Shown here in pieces: positions 17,775-28,470 of a stretch of DNA of 64,000 nt (positions are counted from its first letter, which is position 1; every line of letters starts with the position of its first letter). The notes beneath the pieces were generated by a model. The model searched no databases. It saw only the letters and a program-made list of their open reading frames with translations, and was not told the origin of the DNA. This stretch comes from Saprospirales bacterium (GTDB lineage Bacteria > Bacteroidota > Bacteroidia > Chitinophagales > JADIYW01). The stretch lies in NCBI GenBank assembly GCA_016711605.1, contig JADJSS010000044.1:248001-312000 (forward strand), written 5' to 3'. Both the position numbers and the translations under genes were made by a program.

Positions 17775-18584
17775 ATGGAAAAGAAAAAATTGTTATATGT
17801 TACTCAAGAAATGGATCCATATTTGGTGATTTCTGAGGCAGGAAATATTGTAAAAAGACTAGCACCATTTATAAACGACAGTGGAATTGAGGTTCGAGTA
17901 TTGATGCCACGTTTTGGTATTATTAATGAACGTAGAAACCGTTTACATGAAGTAGTTCGTCTTTCAGGTATCAATATTATTATTGATGACGACGACTATC
18001 CTTTAATAATCAAAGTTGCTTCGTTGCCTGGAGCACGTATTCAGGTATATTTTTTAGATAATGACGAGTTTTTTAAACGAAAAACCGTTTTTAGAGACGA
18101 TGATGAAAAATTCTTTGAAGATAATGTAGACAGAATGGTGTTTTTCTGCAAAGCAACTTTGGAAACAGTTAAGAAATTTGGCTGGCATCCAAATATTATA
18201 CATTGCCATGGCTGGATGACTAGTTTAATTCCAGTATATATGAGAACACAGTTTGCAAAAGATCCTGTTTTCTCTAATACAAAAATGATTTACAGCATTT
18301 ACGAGAAAGAATTTACTGAGAAATTGAATAAAAATTTCGTAAAAAAAGCACTAATCGGTGATGATATTGTTGAAAAAGATTTAGCTGCTTTTAAGGAATT
18401 AACCAATGAAGCACTTACATTGGCTGGTGTTCAGTTTGCCGATGCAGTTATTCAAGGTTCTGAAACCATTACAGATATGCCTGCAATAAAGAAAGCAATT
18501 GGTAAAAAACCTTTTTTAGCACACCAAGATTCCGATAATTTATTAGAAAAATATCTTGATTTTTATAAAACACTTTTATCATAA
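17775..18584 (+). CDS. Short glycogen/starch synthase-like protein (GT5 N-terminal domain)
   Basis: 269 residues matching the N-terminal catalytic half of GT5 starch/glycogen synthases: KLLYVTQEMDPYLVISEAGN resembles the KVGGLG region, followed by VRVLMPRFG and IIHCHGWMTSLIPVYM. The C-terminal nucleotide-binding half is missing without any frame break, as is usual for this short Bacteroidota subfamily. Whether it synthesises glycan alone is uncertain. Neighbours downstream are the DUF4270 lipoprotein and glmS, an arrangement that recurs in the phylum. Confidence 0.85.
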   Translation: MEKKKLLYVTQEMDPYLVISEAGNIVKRLAPFINDSGIEVRVLMPRFGIINERRNRLHEVVRLSGINIIIDDDDYPLIIKVASLPGARIQVYFLDNDEFFKRKTVFRDDDEKFFEDNVDRMVFFCKATLETVKKFGWHPNIIHCHGWMTSLIPVYMRTQFAKDPVFSNTKMIYSIYEKEFTEKLNKNFVKKALIGDDIVEKDLAAFKELTNEALTLAGVQFADAVIQGSETITDMPAIKKAIGKKPFLAHQDSDNLLEKYLDFYKTLLS

Positions 18585-18616
18585 CATCGTTTAAACTAGC
18601 ATACATTAATTTACAG

Positions 18617-20019
18617 ATGAGGAAATTTTATTTTATACTTACACTTTTAGTTGTTTTCGCTGGCGCATGTAAAAAAGAAACAGGAATTGGTGCAGATTTG
18701 CTACCAGGTAACGATTTGCTTTCTGCTAAAAATACCGACACATTTACACTTTACACTAAAACAGTTGCTGATGGTGCATTGCGTTCAGACAAATTGCCGA
18801 AAGTATATCTTGGTGTTATTAACGATCCGATTTTCGGTTTTCAAAAATCAAGTTTCGCAATCGAATTAGATAGAGGTGATGTTATTTTAGACGATACTTT
18901 AAAACCTTATATTGTCGATTCTGTTGTTTTATTTATTAAATACAATGGAATTTTTGGTGATTCAATTGTCGCACAAGATTTTAATATCAGCACTATTTCA
19001 ACTAAAATTGATGAAAACACTGCTTATTATTCTAACAATAGCTCATTTACGTCTGCTACACCTTTAGCAAATATTACAAACTATAAGTTTTCACCTTCTC
19101 AAAAAGTTGGACTTTTTACGACGGATACAATTGGAACAGCAGGTGTTTTTCGTGCGGTGTTGCCAAACTCTTTTGCTACAGATCTTTTGAGCAAAGATGC
19201 AATACAACTTCGAGATTCACTTTACTTTAAAAATTATTTGCCAGGAATTTTAGTTGAAAATTCAAATAATAATGGAAATGCAATGGCCGAAATGGATTTA
19301 TCTAGTGTATATTCTGGTATTTATATTTTTTATAAAGACAAGAAAAACACGCAACGTATTATGCGATTAAAAACATCCGAATCAGTTGCAGTTAATGGTC
19401 AGCTTAGAAGTCGTCAAAATGGCATCAATTTTTTCAGTAATACATTATCACCAGCAATACAAAACGTTGTAAGTTCGGGCTTGGTTTCAGATTCTGTAAA
19501 CTACCTTTTAGGACAAGGTGGTTCTTTAGTAAAAATTTCGTTGCCAACTATTGGTAGCTTAGGCAAAGTAGCCGTAAATAAAGCAATATTATCGATTACT
19601 CAAATACAAAATAATAGTCAAAAAGATTTACTTCCACCATTTGCACTCTTATTGTTAAAACGAAATACAAGTGGTGAGTTAGAATATATTCCAACTTATG
19701 ATGAAACTCAACATTTAATAATGGAATACAACGGAAGGTTTTCGTATGCTGATTCTGTTTCTACTGATAGATTGGAAATAAATTGTAAGATATTCAATTA
19801 AAATTTCAAAATACATTCAAAATATGCGTCTGGAAATTGAATCAAATACAGATTTATATTTAGGCACCTACAGAACTGGTGGAACTGATGGTAAATCAAA
19901 TTTATTGACTACATATAATTTTTGGTTACACGCCATACAGAATGATACTAGCAGGTTCAAATTATTCTGACCCACGTTTTAAAATGAAACTTAATATTAT
20001 TTATACTTTGTTGAAGTAA
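18617..20019 (+). CDS. DUF4270 family lipoprotein (two frameshifts near the 3' end)
   Basis: A lipoprotein signal peptide ends at Cys18 (LLVVFAGACKKETG). The body is the beta-rich DUF4270 domain (KVYLGVINDPIFGFQKSSFA). The first frame stops at 19801, but homologous reading continues in the next frame (ISKYIQNMRLEIESNTDLYL) from 19803. It switches again near 19925 to the family's C-terminal end (MILAGSNYSDPRFKMKLNII), stopping at 20017-20019. The full gene is thus about 467 codons. Function unknown; outer-membrane or periplasmic lipoprotein by its signal. Confidence 0.85.
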
Positions 20020-20087
20020 TAGTTTTTAGAAAAATTTTATTATTTTTAGAATTGCTATGAAGTGACATTACACTAATTTTTATACTT

Positions 20088-21935
20088 ATGTGCGGAATTG
20101 TAGGATACATTGGCAAAAAAGATGCCTTTCCAATTATTATCAACGGTCTTAAACGTTTAGAATATCGTGGATACGACAGTGCAGGAATTGCACTTTTAAG
20201 CAGTACGAATAAGCTTAACATTTACAAAAAGAAAGGTAAAGTTAAAGCACTGGAAGACGAAACTATTGGACAAGATATTTCTGGAACTATTGGCATCGGT
20301 CATACACGTTGGGCAACGCATGGCGAAGCTAATGATGTAAATGCGCACCCACATTTTAATGCGACTGAGGATATAGCTGTAATTCACAATGGAATTATAG
20401 AAAATTATTATTCTTTAAAAACAGAGCTTCAATCACGTGGTTATATTTTCAGATCCGAAACAGACACAGAGGTTTTGGTGCATTTAATAGAAGATATTTT
20501 AAAAAATGCTTCAGTAAATTTGGAAGAAGCTGTTCGTCTAGCACTTAATGAAGTAATTGGTGCATATGCAATTGTTGTAATTTCCAAAAACGTTCCTGAT
20601 AAATTAATTGTAGCAAAATTAAGCTCACCGTTGGTAGTTGGTTTTGGGGAAAATGAATTATTTGTTGCATCTGATGGTTCTCCATTAATTGAACATACCA
20701 AAAAAGTATCTTATTTAGAAGATGGACAAATGGCGATTTTACATCGCAATGGAAATCTTGATGTAAAATCTATAAAAGATAACGAAACACATGTTCCTTA
20801 CATCGACGAACTTCAATTAAAATTGGAAGAAATTGAAAAAGGTGGTTTCGAACATTTTATGATGAAAGAAATTCATGAACAACCAATTGCCATCAAAAAC
20901 AGTATTCGTGGAAGAATTGACAGCGAACAATTTTGGGTTAACTTAGGTGGCGTTCGTGAACATGAATTGCGTTTTAAAAATGCAAATAAAATAACAATAG
21001 TTGCTTGTGGAACTTCGTGGCATTCAGCATTAATTGGTGAATATCTAATAGAAGATTTAGCTCGTATAAACGTTGAAGTAGAATACGCATCTGAGTTCAG
21101 ATACCGCAATCCAATCATCACCGAAAATGATGTAATTATTGCCATCTCACAATCTGGCGAAACTGCTGACACGCGCGCTGCATTAGAATTAGCAAAATCA
21201 AAAGGCGCACTAACTTATGGAATTTGCAACGTAGTTGGCTCCAGTATTTCTCGCATGACAGATGCTGGTTCTTACACACATGCAGGTCCAGAAATTGGCG
21301 TTGCCTCAACCAAAGCATTTACTACTCAAGTAAGCATTTTAGCATTAATGGCATTGCAATTAGCTGAAATAAAAGGTACTTTATCGCAATCAAAATTTCA
21401 CCAATACATTACTGAATTGGAAGCATTGCCAGCAAAAATTGAAAAAATTTTAAAAGCAGATCCATACATTCAAGAAATAGCTGAAACATTCCAACATGCT
21501 TCAAATTTCTTATATCTAGGTCGCGGTTACAACTTTCCAGTGGCATTGGAAGGCGCACTTAAATTAAAAGAAATTTCTTACATACACGCTGAAGGTTATC
21601 CAGCTGCAGAAATGAAACATGGTCCAATTGCATTGATAGATGAAAATATGCCAGTGGTCGTTTTAGCACCGCATACACAACACTATGAAAAAGTTTTATC
21701 AAATATTGAAGAAGTAAAAACACGGAAAGGACAACTGATTGCTATCGTTACAGAAGGTGATACAGAAATTAGCAATTTGGCTGAATTTGTAATTCAAATT
21801 CCTGCAACAGATGAACCTTTTACACCAATACTTTCTGTAATTCCATTACAATTATTAGCATATCACATTGCAGTACTTCGTGGCTGCGATGTCGATCAAC
21901 CACGTAATTTGGCAAAGAGTGTTACCGTTGAATAA
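20088..21935 (+). CDS. glmS: Glutamine-fructose-6-phosphate aminotransferase (isomerizing)
   Basis: Complete 615-residue GlmS, making glucosamine-6-phosphate for peptidoglycan and lipopolysaccharide. The N-terminal glutaminase domain starts MCGIVGYIG with nucleophile Cys2, and has RLEYRGYDSAGI and GHTRWATHGE. Two SIS domains follow (CGTSWHSALIGEYLIE, SQSGETADTRAAL, GRGYNFPVALEGALKLKEIS), ending with the family signature DQPRNLAKSVTVE. A terminator follows. Confidence 0.97.
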   Translation: MCGIVGYIGKKDAFPIIINGLKRLEYRGYDSAGIALLSSTNKLNIYKKKGKVKALEDETIGQDISGTIGIGHTRWATHGEANDVNAHPHFNATEDIAVIHNGIIENYYSLKTELQSRGYIFRSETDTEVLVHLIEDILKNASVNLEEAVRLALNEVIGAYAIVVISKNVPDKLIVAKLSSPLVVGFGENELFVASDGSPLIEHTKKVSYLEDGQMAILHRNGNLDVKSIKDNETHVPYIDELQLKLEEIEKGGFEHFMMKEIHEQPIAIKNSIRGRIDSEQFWVNLGGVREHELRFKNANKITIVACGTSWHSALIGEYLIEDLARINVEVEYASEFRYRNPIITENDVIIAISQSGETADTRAALELAKSKGALTYGICNVVGSSISRMTDAGSYTHAGPEIGVASTKAFTTQVSILALMALQLAEIKGTLSQSKFHQYITELEALPAKIEKILKADPYIQEIAETFQHASNFLYLGRGYNFPVALEGALKLKEISYIHAEGYPAAEMKHGPIALIDENMPVVVLAPHTQHYEKVLSNIEEVKTRKGQLIAIVTEGDTEISNLAEFVIQIPATDEPFTPILSVIPLQLLAYHIAVLRGCDVDQPRNLAKSVTVE

Positions 21936-21960
21936 ATCTTAAAAATAAAAATTAGAGTTT

Positions 21961-21988
21961 TGGTTCGTGTTTTCGCGAACCATTTTTA
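21961..21988 (+). terminator. Terminator of glmS
   Basis: TGGTTCG (21961-21967) pairs with CGAACCA (21976-21982), then a T-run. Confidence 0.75.
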
Positions 21989-22038
21989 TAAACAATAAAA
22001 ACCATTAATTATAAAAGCTAAAAACTCTTTCTAATTAT

Positions 22039-23241
22039 ATGCAAAATATTTTTTCCATTATTACATCACCAGAAAAGAGATACTATGGATTCGATATTAT
22101 TCGAGCATTTTCTGTGATGTTGGTTATTCATTTACATTTTTTACAATTAATTTGTCCGTTTATAGGTTTGAATTATTTCCATTTTCCATTGCCAGATCCA
22201 GTAGATATGTTTTTTGTTTGCAGTGGTTTTTTAATTGGTTATAATTTTCTAATTGAAATTCATAAAACAGAAAAAATTGATGCCAAATTTATTTTTAGAT
22301 TTTTAATTATGCGTTGGGGCCGAACATTGCCTGCGTATTTCATCATGTTGATTTTACTTACCGTTATAGTTTCCCTTGTAACAAAGAAAGTTGACATTCC
22401 ATATTCCAACTTTTTTTTCTTACAAAATTTCGTCAACAATCAATCTGATTTTTACAAAGAAACATGGACGATTTCTGTTGAAGAATGGTTCTATGTGTTG
22501 TTTCCATTAGGTTTTATGTTTGGTTTAAAATTTATAAAAAGCAGTAAAGACAAATCATTCTTAGCCATCATATTGTTTATGCTTTTAGGCAGTCTTTCAT
22601 TAAAAGTATTTTACTATTTTTTCGTTTTCACAAAACATACTTTTGTTGATTTTGTATCGCATTATCGTCTCATCGTTGTCTTGCGTTTAGATACTATTGC
22701 TATTGGTTTATTGGCTGCCTATATTTGCTATCATTACGAAAATTTCTGGTTTAAATACAGGTATAAATTTCTAGTAGTTGGTGTTGCTATTTATTTGTTT
22801 TCTACATTCTATTCTTGGGCTTGGTCCAATCAAATGATTCCAATAGAAGTACCATCTTTAAAACAATTGCCTTTTAAAATGCCTTTTGCATATAATACAT
22901 TTAGCACTTTTTATCACTATGTATTTTTTTATTTTGTAAGTCCAATTTCGATTGCATTGTGTTTGCCATATTTAAAAACAATACAATACAAACCAACATT
23001 TGTAAATAAAGTAGTAATGTATATTAGTTTCATTTCTTATTCTATCTTTTTATTACATTATTCTTTTTTATTGACTTTGTGCATCGGCATAAATGCAATA
23101 TTATTTCATAGCATACTATTTACTTATGTTTTTTGGTTGATTGTTTTATTTTTATTATCGCATTTTTTTTATCTAAAAATAGAATTGCCATTTATGAAAA
23201 AACGAAAATGGTTAATGGAAAAATTTAAATTGATTGACTAA
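22039..23241 (+). CDS. Acyltransferase 3 family membrane protein (OafA/YrhL-like)
   Basis: 400 residues with about ten membrane segments. The N-terminal YYGFDIIRAFSVMLVIHLHF carries the RxxA/H pattern of the acyltransferase 3 family. A conserved-type WTISVEEWFYVLFPL motif lies near residue 150 and a SYSIFLLHYSF segment near residue 335. These enzymes transfer acetyl or other acyl groups to surface sugars. No glycan genes are adjacent, so the acceptor is unknown. Monocistronic after the glmS terminator. Confidence 0.85.
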   Translation: MQNIFSIITSPEKRYYGFDIIRAFSVMLVIHLHFLQLICPFIGLNYFHFPLPDPVDMFFVCSGFLIGYNFLIEIHKTEKIDAKFIFRFLIMRWGRTLPAYFIMLILLTVIVSLVTKKVDIPYSNFFFLQNFVNNQSDFYKETWTISVEEWFYVLFPLGFMFGLKFIKSSKDKSFLAIILFMLLGSLSLKVFYYFFVFTKHTFVDFVSHYRLIVVLRLDTIAIGLLAAYICYHYENFWFKYRYKFLVVGVAIYLFSTFYSWAWSNQMIPIEVPSLKQLPFKMPFAYNTFSTFYHYVFFYFVSPISIALCLPYLKTIQYKPTFVNKVVMYISFISYSIFLLHYSFLLTLCIGINAILFHSILFTYVFWLIVLFLLSHFFYLKIELPFMKKRKWLMEKFKLID

Positions 23242-23389
23242 ACTAAATAAAGATTTTTTTGTCATTCTATAAATGAACTAACGTATTACTCATCATTTTT
23301 TATTTTCGATTTATTTCTTTTTTCCATATCTTACAAAAGAATAAAAATGTATTCATAAATTCTACAAATCATTAATTCAACAATAAGCC

Positions 23390-25200
23390 ATGCAAACCAA
23401 TTCTTCTGTTTTTTTAGGCGATAAATTTTACAATCGCGAACACTTAAATTTTATTTTGTTTGATGTATTAAAAGCCGATAGCGTTACACAATACGAATAT
23501 TTTTCAGACCACGATAAAGATGCACTTCAAATGTATTTAGATGCAACTGATCAGTTTGCAAAAGAATATTTATTTCCTTATTTGGTAGAAATGGACAGAA
23601 AACAACCAGAATTAATTGATGGTAGAATTCGCGTGCATCCGATTCACAAAGATATTATGCGCATCAGCGGTGAAAATGGATGGATAAGTATTTTGGCAAA
23701 TAAAGAAGTTGGTGGTTTACAAATGCCTAGCGTTTTTCAACAGCAGCAAGTTTTGTTTTAGGTGCTGCTAATTATTCTGGTTGTGTGTTCGCTGGTTTAA
23801 CCATGGGTGCCGCACATTTAATTGAAGTCTTTGCCGATAAGAAATATCATGATGTTTATTTGCCAAAGATGTTTGCTGGCGAATGGCAAGGCACGATGGC
23901 TTTAACAGAACCAGGCGCTGGAAGTTCATTAAGTGATGTGGTTTCAACTGCAGAAAAACAAGATGATGGAACTTATAAATTAGTTGGTCAAAAAATATTT
24001 ATTTCTTGTGGTGATAGTGATGTGGTAGATAATGTAGTGCATTTAATGCTGGCTCGTGTAAAAGGTGCACCAGCAGGTACAAAAGGAATTTCTATGTTTA
24101 TTGTGCCACGTGAACGCATAACCGAAGATGGAACTTTAGAACACAATGATGTAACCAGTATTGGTGTCTATCATAAAATGGGTTACAAAGGCGCACCTAT
24201 TGCACATTTAAGTTTTGGTGAAAATAATGATTGTCAAGGTTGGCTGGTTGGCGAAGAAAACAAAGGTTTGTCGTACATGTTTCAAATGATGAATGAAGCG
24301 CGTATTTCTGTTGGTTTGCATGCAACATCTATTTCAAGTGCAGCGTACTATGCAAGTTTAAAATACGCAAACGAACGTTTACAAGGCAGAAACATCGCAG
24401 AAAAAAATCCAGAGTTGCCACAAACACCAATCATCAATCATGCTGATGTGAAACGCATGTTGTTGTTCCAAAAAACATTTATAGATGGTGCGTTGTGTCT
24501 GGAATTGCAGTGCAGCTATTTTGCCGATATGGAACGTGTAACAGAAGGCGACGAAAAAGAAAAATATAATTTGATGTTGGAATTGCTGACGCCTGTTGCA
24601 AAATCGTATCCAGCAGAAATGAGTAATTTTTCTACATCAACAGCGATACAAATTTTTGGTGGCTATGGTTTTACAAAAGATTTTATTGCAGAACAATATT
24701 ATCGCGAAACACGTATACATACGATACACGAAGGCACCACAGCGATTCATGGTTTGGATTTACTTGGCAGAAAAGTGATGATGAAAAATGGAAAAGCAGT
24801 AATGTTGTTAATGCAAGAAGTAATGCAAGATATTGCCAAAGCAAAACAACATGAAAACACTAAAGCACACGCAACTACATTAGAAAAAAAATTAGGACAA
24901 TTGCAAGAGTTGAGTATGCACTTAATGACAGTTGCACAAAAAGAAGGCGTGGAAGTTTATTTAAGTGATGCAACATTATACTTAGAATTATTTGGAACGA
25001 TTGTATTAGGTTGGTTGTGGTTGAAAATGACAAACACTTGTAACGAAAATGAATCAATAGATAAAACATTTGCTGAAAGTAAATTCTTATGTTGCAATTA
25101 TTTCTTTGAATACGAACTACCAAAAACGGAAGGTTTATTTACAAGATTAAAAAGTACAAATCGAGTTACTGTTGGAATAGATAGCAAGTTGATAGATTAA
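23390..25200 (+). CDS. Long acyl-CoA dehydrogenase with C-terminal extension (one frameshift)
   Basis: About 603 codons once joined. The first frame reads to 23761 (KEVGGLQMPSVFQQQQVLF). From about 23745 the next frame gives TAASFVLGAANYSGCVFAGL without loss, so a single base is missing near 23745. The middle domain is MALTEPGAGSSL and FISCGD, and IFGGYGFTKDFIAEQYYRE and IHEGTTAIHGLDLLGRK match the C-terminal domain. The last 130 residues resemble the acetyl-CoA-dehydrogenase-like C-terminal extension of the 600-residue subgroup. Probable role in fatty-acid oxidation. No operon partner. Confidence 0.88.
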
Positions 25201-25245
25201 AATTGTCAGAACTATGATTTATATGATAGACTGATTAAGATGATT

Positions 25246-25278
25246 TTGCATTGCGTACTTTGCGCCTTTGCGTGAAAT
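25246..25278. repeat. TTTGCG word spacer
   Basis: GCGTACTTTGCGCCTTTGCG repeats the TTTGCG word just ahead of the DoxX gene. Another member of the site-specific word-spacer class, with a different vocabulary. Confidence 0.45.
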
Positions 25279-25293
25279 AAAAAATTCTAAACC

Positions 25294-25659
25294 ATGACAA
25301 CACTACAACAAGTATCACTTTACATAATGGCATTTTTATATGCTGGTGCTGGCGTTAATCACTTCATCAACCCAAAATTTTATTTAGGAATTATGCCTAA
25401 ATTTTTTCCAGTACCAAACTTGTTAAATCAAGTAAGTGGTGTTGCAGAAATTATTTTGGCAATAGGTTTATTATTTGCTTCAACACGACCAATTTCAGCA
25501 TATCTGATTATTGCCATGCTGATTGTATTTTTTGCAGTACACATTCCTCATTTATTCCATCCGCCAAAAATGGCACAAGGCAAAGAATGGTTTTTGTATG
25601 TAAGAATTGTGCTGCAGTTTGTTTTGATTTACTGGGCCTGGTTGGTTAGTAAATATTAG
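25294..25659 (+). CDS. DoxX family membrane protein
   Basis: 121 residues with four membrane helices filling the protein. The N-terminal FLYAGAGVNHFINPKFYLGI and the GVAEIILAIGLLFAS segment are typical of DoxX/DoxD-like proteins. HIPHLFHPP after helix three is a histidine-rich loop. Function in this subgroup is not established; relatives are linked to quinone-dependent redox reactions. A second DoxX protein lies at 28471 in the sigma-factor operon. Monocistronic. Confidence 0.8.
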   Translation: MTTLQQVSLYIMAFLYAGAGVNHFINPKFYLGIMPKFFPVPNLLNQVSGVAEIILAIGLLFASTRPISAYLIIAMLIVFFAVHIPHLFHPPKMAQGKEWFLYVRIVLQFVLIYWAWLVSKY

Positions 25660-25745
25660 TCATTAGGCAATATTCATTTGTCATAAGTAAAAATCTTAAT
25701 GACAGAACACATCTAACAATCCACCAATGTCTAATGACTAATCAC
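25660..25745. repeat. Word spacer between DoxX and GNAT genes
   Basis: Words GTCATTAGGCAA, TTGTCATAAG, and TGTCTAATGACTAATCACTA recur in both orientations. Its right end is translated on the minus strand as the last residues of the GNAT protein. Confidence 0.55.
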
Positions 25746-26228
25746 TAAAGACTTTCTCAACACATAATCATTCAGCCAGAATTTTCCGTAAGCAATATCT
25801 GCTTTTTCGTACAATTCAAATCCTAGTTTTTTATAAAAATACATAGCAGGATTTTTGCGATTGACATTCAATTCTAAAAAATCTACTTTGTTTTTTTGCG
25901 CAATCTTTTCAACTTCCTGTAATAATAACTTACCAATTCCTTTTCCATGCGCTTCAGGTTTTACGTATATTTTAGGTATGTTAATGATGTTGTTTTCTTG
26001 TCTGATGTAAGAAATAAAACCGAGAATTTTATCATTTTCCAAACACATCAAAAATGTATGACCATCTTGCATTTGTTGTAGAATCGCTTCATTGCTATAC
26101 ATTCTTTCATACATAAAATCAATCTGTTCTTGCGAAATAATTGGTGCGTAGGTTTGTTTCCAAGTTGCCTCGGCTACCTCAAGAATTTTCGCAATGTCAG
26201 TAATAAATGCAATCCTGATCTTGTACAT
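25731..26228 (-). CDS. GNAT family N-acetyltransferase with a spacer-derived tail
   Basis: About 165 residues. The acetyl-CoA-binding motif is visible as VKPEAHGKGIGKLLLQEVE, with FLELNVNRKNPAMYFYKKLG as motif B. The start at 26228 (MYKIRIAFITDIAKI) is preferred over 26246 because it aligns with the family N-terminus and lies four bases after a TACTTTTG box. The last residues (KSLVISH) come from word-spacer sequence. Last gene of the nine-gene minus-strand run. Substrate unknown. Confidence 0.85.
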   Translation of the reverse strand: MYKIRIAFITDIAKILEVAEATWKQTYAPIISQEQIDFMYERMYSNEAILQQMQDGHTFLMCLENDKILGFISYIRQENNIINIPKIYVKPEAHGKGIGKLLLQEVEKIAQKNKVDFLELNVNRKNPAMYFYKKLGFELYEKADIAYGKFWLNDYVLRKSLVISH

Positions 26229-26246
26229 AGTGCAAAAGTAAACCAT

Positions 26247-27305
26247 TTATTCAATTTCTTTCATATATACTTTGTATTCGTTATACATTTTAAGCAATTG
26301 TTTTAGGTTGGCTGTTTGATAACCTTTCTGTTTATTTTGCAAACATACTTTTTGTAAGTAAGACAAATGTCGTACAATTTCTTTCCATGCAAAAAAGATA
26401 GAATGATTTGGGTCGTAGATGTGTGTTGGTTCGCTGCCTGCACCATTCGTTTCAATAATGGCAAAGTTTTTTCCATCTTCCAAATCTTTCCAGTTATCAA
26501 ATTTTATATCCATTCTTCCATAATAATAACCATTAATTTGAGTGCAAATTGCATTAAATGTTTCAATTAGTTTTGGTGTTATTTTCTCAGAATAATCTAT
26601 AAATTTTGAACCACGAAAATGGCTTCCAAATGGAACAATGATTAATTTCTCGTCTTTAGGTAAAACAGTATTCCATTCATTTTTAAATTTTTCTTCTAAA
26701 TAATGCAATTGGTAATACGTGCGTGCATCAGCATAAATTAATTGTTCCAAAGTTCGTTTTCCATCACCAATAACATGCAGATATTCTTTATAAACAATAC
26801 CTGTTAATTTGCCTTTCGACTCGTTCGGAAATCGCACCCAAAACAAACCTATTTCGTGCTCAAATTCTACCAAACGCTGAATTAAATAAGGATGTTTGAC
26901 AGATTGATGATGTGCTAACAATTCAACTTCTGAATAGATTTTATTAACGCCAATACCTTTGTGTCCTACATTTGGCTTTGTAATGAACGGAAATGGAATT
27001 TGTACTAATTTCACTTCGTTTAAAATGAAATTAAAATCTTGGTTTGGCTCCACATAAATTGTAGTTGGATAATATGGTGTTGGAATATGATTGTAAATTT
27101 TAATTTTACTTTCCATCAAGAAATTCATTTCACCATCGTGTGGATTAGCTATTACAAAAAAACCAGCAGCACGCAATCTGAAAGCAATCCATGCATAATA
27201 TGGATAAACAATAAAATAGACAATTTCCTGAGGCCAGTATTCCCAATGAAGTAGTTTGTGAACAGTATATTTTATTTTATAAAAAACTCTTTTCGGTAAA
27301 TTCAT
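26247..27305 (-). CDS. ATP-grasp family protein (D-alanine ligase-like)
   Basis: 352 residues. ATP-grasp features: ITKPNVGHKGIGV (nucleotide-binding glycine/lysine loop) near residue 112, LIQRLVEFEHEIGLFWVRFP, and the metal-binding end GRMDIKFDNW with IIETNGAGSEPTHIYDP. A substrate cannot be assigned; similar proteins are often labelled D-Ala-D-Ala ligase-like without proof. The N-terminal 29 bases overlap the end of the NRDE gene, indicating coupling. Neighbour of a GNAT enzyme that could modify the same product. Confidence 0.75.
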   Translation of the reverse strand: MNLPKRVFYKIKYTVHKLLHWEYWPQEIVYFIVYPYYAWIAFRLRAAGFFVIANPHDGEMNFLMESKIKIYNHIPTPYYPTTIYVEPNQDFNFILNEVKLVQIPFPFITKPNVGHKGIGVNKIYSEVELLAHHQSVKHPYLIQRLVEFEHEIGLFWVRFPNESKGKLTGIVYKEYLHVIGDGKRTLEQLIYADARTYYQLHYLEEKFKNEWNTVLPKDEKLIIVPFGSHFRGSKFIDYSEKITPKLIETFNAICTQINGYYYGRMDIKFDNWKDLEDGKNFAIIETNGAGSEPTHIYDPNHSIFFAWKEIVRHLSYLQKVCLQNKQKGYQTANLKQLLKMYNEYKVYMKEIE

Positions 27306-27999
27306 TTGCTGTAATCATGTATGGTTTGTCCTCTAAGATGTCGTGATGTTTAAAAATATTTATTGTTTCAGTTAATACAATTTGTGTTACACTAAACGTC
27401 ATTAATTGATTGCTTCTATTGATAATGAATCCATTTTCTAAATCTTGTTTAGAATGATGAAATTCTAAAATATCGTTTGTATTTAATTCTTGTTTTGATT
27501 GCACTAATTGTTGAAATAAATCATTTTTTCTTTCTCTAAATTCCTTATCATATAAGGTTACTGATGACCAAATATAGTTTTCATCAGTAGATTTTTCTGT
27601 AATAAATTTCTCATTACCATTCCAAATACATTCGTGTAAAAGATGATTGTAGTAAATGATAATCGTAAAAGGTTCAATAGTTGTAAGATCATAATCTTTG
27701 TATTTTTGTAAACAATTTTCTTCATCAATAATATCTAACAACACCAATCCTCTGCTTTTTTTATAAGGTGGATTTGGTTGATGTCGTTCAAAAGCACCAT
27801 TCAATAAAACAATTGCTGCACCATCATTTCGCAACACCATCCAGGTTCCATTAGCTTGTGCATCTTTGCAATAAATTAATTCATATTTTTCAGTTTTATA
27901 AATTTTTGGTGGCAATGCTTTTGCACGACTATGATGCTCATCTCTATTAGATGTTATAATAGTTTGGAATTTATTTTTGTAAAAACTTACTGTGCACAT
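27277..27999 (-). CDS. NRDE (TANGO2-like) family protein
   Basis: 240 residues beginning MCTVSFYKNKFQTIITSNRDE, which contains the diagnostic Cys2 and NRDE motif near residue 18, followed by NGTWMVLRNDGAAIVLLNGA. TANGO2 relatives have been tied to haem trafficking and secretory organisation in eukaryotes; the bacterial role is not settled. It overlaps DinB by 13 bases and the ATP-grasp gene by 29 bases, so all three are one transcription unit. Confidence 0.85.
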   Translation of the reverse strand: MCTVSFYKNKFQTIITSNRDEHHSRAKALPPKIYKTEKYELIYCKDAQANGTWMVLRNDGAAIVLLNGAFERHQPNPPYKKSRGLVLLDIIDEENCLQKYKDYDLTTIEPFTIIIYYNHLLHECIWNGNEKFITEKSTDENYIWSSVTLYDKEFRERKNDLFQQLVQSKQELNTNDILEFHHSKQDLENGFIINRSNQLMTFSVTQIVLTETINIFKHHDILEDKPYMITANEFTEKSFL

Positions 28000-28469
28000 T
28001 GTTGTTGTTTATGGGAAATCGTTGCTGGTGCATAACCAAAATTCTCAGGCATTTTATAATTACTATCTATAAAATAAATTGCCATTTTTATAATGGCTGC
28101 ATGATGGATAATATGCTCTTTTACATTATCTAATTCTCTTAAATAAGTAGAAGTAAATTTGGTACTTTCATCTAAAGATACAACAACAAGCGTTCGATTG
28201 TCTTTATTGGATTGAAGTTGTAATGTTTGTAACAAATCTAAAGCAACTTGTTTGTTTTGTTCAATGGAAATATCTCTTTTTCTGTTTGCATAATTAATGC
28301 AGTCAGCATTGTAATTTTCTATCAAAATCTGCCAATGCTCAATAATGTGTCGCACTTGCTGACCAATAGTTTGTTGTTCTAAAATCGCAATTTTTCTTGT
28401 GTAATATTCATCAGGTAATTGATGCAATACATCTATCAAACTTGCTGAAATAACTTTTAGTAGTTGCAT
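27987..28469 (-). CDS. DinB family protein
   Basis: 160 residues, helical, with the DinB-fold metal-ligand histidines plausible in GQQVRHIIEHWQIL near residue 40 and VKEHIIHHAAIIKMAIYF near residue 125. This four-helix fold contains thiol-dependent transferases such as bacillithiol enzymes; the substrate here is unknown. One base separates it from the DoxX gene upstream, consistent with co-translation. Confidence 0.8.
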   Translation of the reverse strand: MQLLKVISASLIDVLHQLPDEYYTRKIAILEQQTIGQQVRHIIEHWQILIENYNADCINYANRKRDISIEQNKQVALDLLQTLQLQSNKDNRTLVVVSLDESTKFTSTYLRELDNVKEHIIHHAAIIKMAIYFIDSNYKMPENFGYAPATISHKQQQCAQ

Positions 28470-28470
28470 C